This document shows, in pieces, positions 34,688 to 37,757 of a stretch of 37,757 nt of DNA (within the stretch, counting starts at the first letter, position 1; every line of letters starts with the position of its first letter). The translations under genes were made by a program, and so were the position numbers. This stretch comes from Candidatus Anoxychlamydiales bacterium (GTDB lineage Bacteria; Chlamydiota; Chlamydiia; Chlamydiales; SM23-39), in NCBI GenBank assembly GCA_011065175.1, contig JAAKFE010000008.1, positions 1 to 37,757 of the forward strand, written 5' to 3'. The notes beneath the pieces are model-generated. The model worked only from the letters and a program-made list of their open reading frames with translations, ran no database searches and was not told where the DNA came from.

Positions 34688-34708
34688 TATAACATTAATT
34701 ATGTTATA
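34688..34708. promoter_or_regulatory. Inverted repeat overlapping the ankyrin-gene -10 site
   Basis: TATAACAT and ATGTTATA are separated by TAATT. The repeat covers the putative -10 hexamer of the minus-strand promoter, where a bound repressor would block transcription. Confidence 0.45.
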
Positions 34709-34726
34709 TTTATTATATTTTTTCAA
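34698..34726 (-). promoter_or_regulatory. Probable promoter of the ankyrin/caspase-like gene
   Basis: On the minus strand TTGAAA (34726-34721) and CATAAT (34703-34698) are 17 bp apart, about 62 bp before the ATG at 34635. Confidence 0.5.
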
Positions 34727-34727
34727 C

Positions 34728-34744
34728 GATGATTATCAATCATC
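34728..34744. promoter_or_regulatory. 17-bp hyphenated palindrome just upstream of the -35 site
   Basis: GATGATT-ATC-AATCATC begins 1 bp upstream of the -35 hexamer. It has the look of a dimer-binding operator, loosely like a Fur-type box, but the regulator is unknown. Confidence 0.4.
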
Positions 34745-34866
34745 CATTAATGTAGTTAAAAAAATAAATGATTAATAATTAAAAATTTATATTAACAATA
34801 AAAATCATAACATTTTGAAAAGCATGAATTTACCATTTATCGATTTTTCGGTTGCTGGGATTATAA

Positions 34867-36678
34867 TCACTTTGAAACAGTCTTTTTAGAACTTTTTATA
34901 GTTTTTTCAATAAGTTCTTCAGCTCTTTTAATAGCATGTTTTGTTGAAAGCTGTGGTTTTGCTTCATGGGTTAAAAAGATTTTATCTTTACCGAGTTGTT
35001 TTACAACACCTGTTTTTAAAAATATCTGTAAAACTTCATGAGTTACACCACAAATGAGTAAATATTTATTTTTTGATTTCAAATAATCATTTAGTCTAAG
35101 TATTGATAAACAAATAGATGCATCTACGTGATAGATATTTTGAAGTCTTAAAATTACAACTTTGATCTCTTTTTCTTTTATCATTTTTTGAAGTGTATTT
35201 TGAACTAAATCAACAGCTGCGAAAAAAAGTTCTCCTGCAATTCCTATAATTCTAATTTTTCTATGAGGCTCTTTTTTAGGAGTTACAACTGTTAACTTTC
35301 CTTTTTTATCAAAAGCATATTCGATTAAATTTGGAACAGCAGCTCTTCTTAAATAAAAAACAATAGAGATGATAATCCCAATGAAAAAAGCAACATCCAA
35401 GCGAAACACCAAACAAGATGCCATTGTTAAAGAAAATACTGCTGCGTCCCCAATCCCTGCTCTAAAACATAGCTTTACATGCCTTATCTCCACTACTGAT
35501 AAGACCATTACAATCAAAATAGCAGCGAGTGCTGTTAAAGGAACATGTTTTACAAGTGGCCACAAAAAGAAGATTAAAAAAGCTATGATAATTCCGCTAT
35601 AAACTGCTGCAAATCTAGTTTTAGCACCTATTTGATAGTTTAAAGTAGTTCTAGAAACGCTAGCAGAAGATGGCATAGCAGAATAAAAAAAAGAGAGAAC
35701 CAAATTAGATAAACCTACTCCAAAAACTTCTTGATTAGATCTAATTTTCTGTCCACTCAACGTTGCAATTCCTTTTGAGATTGAAGAGACCTCTAAAATG
35801 GATAAAAGAGCTACAGCTAAAGCTGGAAAAAACAAGATATACAAAAGTTTAAAATCTAAAAACGGCAAAACTAATTTTATAGTTGGGACTTTTGTCAGAC
35901 CAAGATCTACTAAAACAGGTACTTTTAGATTAGATGTTTTTAATAAAAAGTTTAAAAAATAGACTAAAACACTAATGACAACTACCATAATAAGAGCACT
36001 TGGAAATTTTTTATATTTCCACTTAAGTAAAATTAAAATAGAAAGACTCAGAAGTCCAATAATGAGTACGATAATATTAATCTCAGCAATATGAAGTATA
36101 AAAAAATAAGCTTTCATTACAGCAGATGGAGAAAAAGTACTAGAGCTTATCCCAAAAAGATAGTAAAGCTGATTTATGATAATTGCGACTCCAACTCCGG
36201 CAAAATATCCTAAAATCACTGATCTTGAAACAAACTGCAGTAGTTTTCCTAAATTAAAAAATCCAAAAGCTAATTGAATTACTCCAACAATAAAAACTAA
36301 AAACATTAAAAGATTTAAAACAATTAACTCTTTTTGATCCCCCATAGCTTCTGGGAAATTAACAAACATAATATTTGCAACAATCATTTGAATAAGTATT
36401 GCAATACCAGTAGATGGCCCAGCAATTAGGTGCCTTGATGATCCGAAAGCTCCTGTAAAAATTGATCCAAAAATCGCAGAAAATATACCTGCCTGAACAG
36501 GAAGGTCAGCTAAGAGTGAGTAAGCAATAGCTTGAGGAATAGCGAGAAGAGCTACTGAAATAGCAGCAACTATATCGTCTTTAAAAAATTTAAGCTTATA
36601 TCTTTTAATTGCTTTTATAAATGGAAAAAAAACAACTCTCGTTTGAACAGCGTAAATATCTATTAGCTTTTTTCTCAT
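34867..36678 (-). CDS. SulP-family anion transporter with STAS domain
   Basis: A 603-residue SLC26/SulP carrier of the inner membrane, probably importing sulfate, bicarbonate or a dicarboxylate with Na+ or H+. The N-terminal signature is present (LLAIPQAIAYSLLADLPVQA then GIFSAIFGSIFTGAFGSSRH, about 42-80), including the substrate-site region with AGPSTG. About 12-14 membrane spans cover residues 30-450. A cytoplasmic STAS domain follows (about 470-575) with VVILRLQNIYHVDASICLSI, then a Lys-rich tail. Length is typical. It starts behind GGGAG and is transcribed alone. Chlamydia species have a related carrier. The substrate cannot be read from sequence. Confidence 0.92.
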   Translation of the reverse strand: MRKKLIDIYAVQTRVVFFPFIKAIKRYKLKFFKDDIVAAISVALLAIPQAIAYSLLADLPVQAGIFSAIFGSIFTGAFGSSRHLIAGPSTGIAILIQMIVANIMFVNFPEAMGDQKELIVLNLLMFLVFIVGVIQLAFGFFNLGKLLQFVSRSVILGYFAGVGVAIIINQLYYLFGISSSTFSPSAVMKAYFFILHIAEINIIVLIIGLLSLSILILLKWKYKKFPSALIMVVVISVLVYFLNFLLKTSNLKVPVLVDLGLTKVPTIKLVLPFLDFKLLYILFFPALAVALLSILEVSSISKGIATLSGQKIRSNQEVFGVGLSNLVLSFFYSAMPSSASVSRTTLNYQIGAKTRFAAVYSGIIIAFLIFFLWPLVKHVPLTALAAILIVMVLSVVEIRHVKLCFRAGIGDAAVFSLTMASCLVFRLDVAFFIGIIISIVFYLRRAAVPNLIEYAFDKKGKLTVVTPKKEPHRKIRIIGIAGELFFAAVDLVQNTLQKMIKEKEIKVVILRLQNIYHVDASICLSILRLNDYLKSKNKYLLICGVTHEVLQIFLKTGVVKQLGKDKIFLTHEAKPQLSTKHAIKRAEELIEKTIKSSKKTVSK

Positions 36679-36768
36679 AAACTCTCCCTAATCAACTATA
36701 TAGAGATAATTTTTATAAAAATAAAGCAAAATACATAAAAAATACAGTTTTTTTATTACATCTAAACT

Positions 36769-36888
36769 CTATATTTCGATTTTTTGAATTATCTTTCTCG
36801 CTAATTCAATGCCAGTCTTTTTATAAGCCTTTTCAAAAGCCTTTTCCAAAGCCTCTTCTCTTGTTGTTCTTACTAGGGGTACAGTCAT
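36769..36888 (-). CDS. Possible 39-residue protein
   Basis: MTVPLVRTTREEALEKAFEK followed by AYKKTGIELARKIIQKIEI and a stop. The ATG has a good AAGGAGA site about 8 bp upstream. The product is an amphipathic, Lys/Glu-rich helix. It may be a real small protein, an antitoxin-like fragment, or the remnant of a longer gene. No partner is visible. The 36889-37316 stretch upstream holds a hairpin (36908-36944) and short A/T-rich repeats but no other gene I can support. Confidence 0.4.
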   Translation of the reverse strand: MTVPLVRTTREEALEKAFEKAYKKTGIELARKIIQKIEI

Positions 36889-37316
36889 AATTATCTTCTC
36901 CTTTTTTGGCAACTTCTCATAAAGTTGAGATAAGTTGCTGTTTTTATTGGTTGGGCGATATTACTTTGATAAAACCTGGATTGATTTGGATTCGATTTCC
37001 TTTCAATTTATGCCTAAGGTTCTAACATGGCCTCTTTCAAAATCTACATTTCTTAATAATTAGAAAAATGAATTAGCAAATAATTACAAAAAATGAATTA
37101 ATTGCATAGGGGAGATACAGGAACCTCTGAAAAACACCAATAAAACTTCAAATTAATTTCTAAATAAGACATTTATTCTTGCTTAAAAACTACAAAAAAA
37201 TAATTTCCAAAAAGGGCTTGTTGCGAGCTGATTTTTTTTGAAAAAACCACACAACATATTGGGTATAATATGAGAATAAAATCAATATATTGTTAAAAAT
37301 TGATTCTTAAATTTAG

Positions 37317-37508
37317 AATGCAACAGACCCAGAAAGTAAAAAATTAGTAGAAGCTGCCGGATGCAGTATTCTATTTCTTCCTACATATTCACCTGATTTA
37401 AATCCTATAGAAAAATTTTGGGCTAATATGAAGATGAAAAAGAGAGAATTATTACCAAAAGTTCAAAATTTTATAAAAGCATTTGATGGAGCAATGTTAT
37501 CAATGTAA
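37317..37508 (+). pseudogene. IS630-type transposase remnant (C-terminal part)
   Basis: The frame reads NATDPESKKLVEAAGCSILF, then LPTYSPDLNPIEKFWANMKM and ends AMLSM-stop. The block LPxYSPDLNPIExFWxxMK is the C-terminal DDE signature (last catalytic Glu) of IS630/Tc1-type transposases. An in-frame TAG lies just before it, no start codon fits, and the N-terminal two thirds are absent, so it is a dead fragment. No terminal repeats or target duplication could be recognised. Confidence 0.85.
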
Positions 37509-37562
37509 AATTAAATCACTATATGATTTTTTGAAATATTTGGAAAAATATTAAAAAAAAAT

Positions 37563-37598
37563 AAAAAACTCTTCAAAAAAAATTGAAGAGTTTTTTTT
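37563..37598. terminator. Strong bidirectional Rho-independent terminator
   Basis: A perfect 13-bp stem, AAAAACTCTTCAA/TTGAAGAGTTTTT, with a 6-nt loop has A-runs on the left and T-runs on the right, so it can act on both strands. It would end the IS remnant transcript and the gene entering from the right edge. Confidence 0.8.
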
Positions 37599-37614
37599 GA
37601 CTATTCTCTTTTCT

Positions 37615-37757
37615 CTAACTCTTCTTTGCCATGGTGAGGCTGTTTAGATCTAGAGACATTTTAAAACAATTCGAAAAAGATTCTTGATTTAGAGTAAAAA
37701 GGATCTTTTGGGTTTGTTTTCTGAGATTTTTTTCTTTTTTTGGTGTTGAAAGCCAGG
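37615..37757 (-). CDS. Possible 3' end of a gene that continues beyond the window
   Basis: On the minus strand one frame is open from the window edge to a TAG at 37617-37615, giving 46 residues that end in LTMAKKS. The terminator 17 bp further downstream is where a gene end would be expected. The sequence is too short to recognise, and the call rests on the open frame plus terminator only. Confidence 0.3.
   Translation of the reverse strand, partial: WLSTPKKEKNLRKQTQKILFTLNQESFSNCFKMSLDLNSLTMAKKS

Noticed and set aside
1-37757. CRISPR array, rRNA genes, prophage or integron structures
   Set aside because: No regularly spaced short repeats, rRNA-like segments, integrase or phage structural genes were seen.

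Overview
The window is strongly A+T-rich and comes from a member of the phylum Chlamydiota. Two gene blocks match known chlamydial synteny. One is tRNA-Gly / tig / clpP / clpX beside a divergent SNF2 helicase-mreB pair (CT705-CT709 in Chlamydia trachomatis). The other is the type III secretion (T3SS) core cluster: Scc4-like chaperone, sctD (cdsD), sctE, sctF, sctG, a SctI-like rod gene, sctN, sctO, sctP, sctQ, a Pkn5-type kinase and the secretin sctC (CT663-CT674). Several lineage-specific or variant genes suggest an environmental chlamydia rather than Chlamydia itself. The family cannot be named from this sequence alone.

Layout, left to right. 0.2-1.7 kb: a DUF234-type ATPase (minus). 1.8-6.4 kb: SNF2 helicase then mreB (minus). 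6.6-9.9 kb: tRNA-Gly with a good promoter, then trigger factor, ClpP and ClpX (plus). 9.9-15.7 kb: six genes on the minus strand, read from a perfect TTGACA-17-TATAAT promoter and ending in a terminator that overlaps the clpX stop codon. They look like secreted T3SS substrates, including a CopB-like membrane protein and a CopD-like candidate. 16.2-17.0 kb: a frameshifted small gene and a tiny glycine-rich membrane protein. 17.3-25.1 kb: a tightly packed T3SS operon. 25.1-26.8 kb: two lineage-restricted genes inserted between sctQ and the kinase gene, followed by a 132-bp copy of part of sctQ. 27.0-33.6 kb: kinase, secretin, lipoprotein and YidD-like protein. 33.6-34.6 kb: an ankyrin protein with a caspase/CHAT-like end (minus). 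34.9-36.7 kb: a SulP anion transporter (minus). 36.8-37.8 kb: a decayed region with a 39-codon ORF, an IS630-type transposase remnant and a strong terminator.

How it fits together. The core operon encodes the basal body, needle, export ATPase, stalk, ruler and C-ring of the injectisome. The kinase and secretin follow it, and the six-gene block probably supplies exported proteins. The most unusual points are: a secretin with about seven tandem ~80-residue periplasmic repeats; a kinase whose C-terminal half looks like a SpoIIE/PP2C phosphatase without its metal ligands; a likely internal start in sctQ; the partial sctQ duplication; and the ankyrin/caspase-like candidate effector behind palindromic operator-like sites. 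All of this is read by eye from sequence and translations, with no database search.
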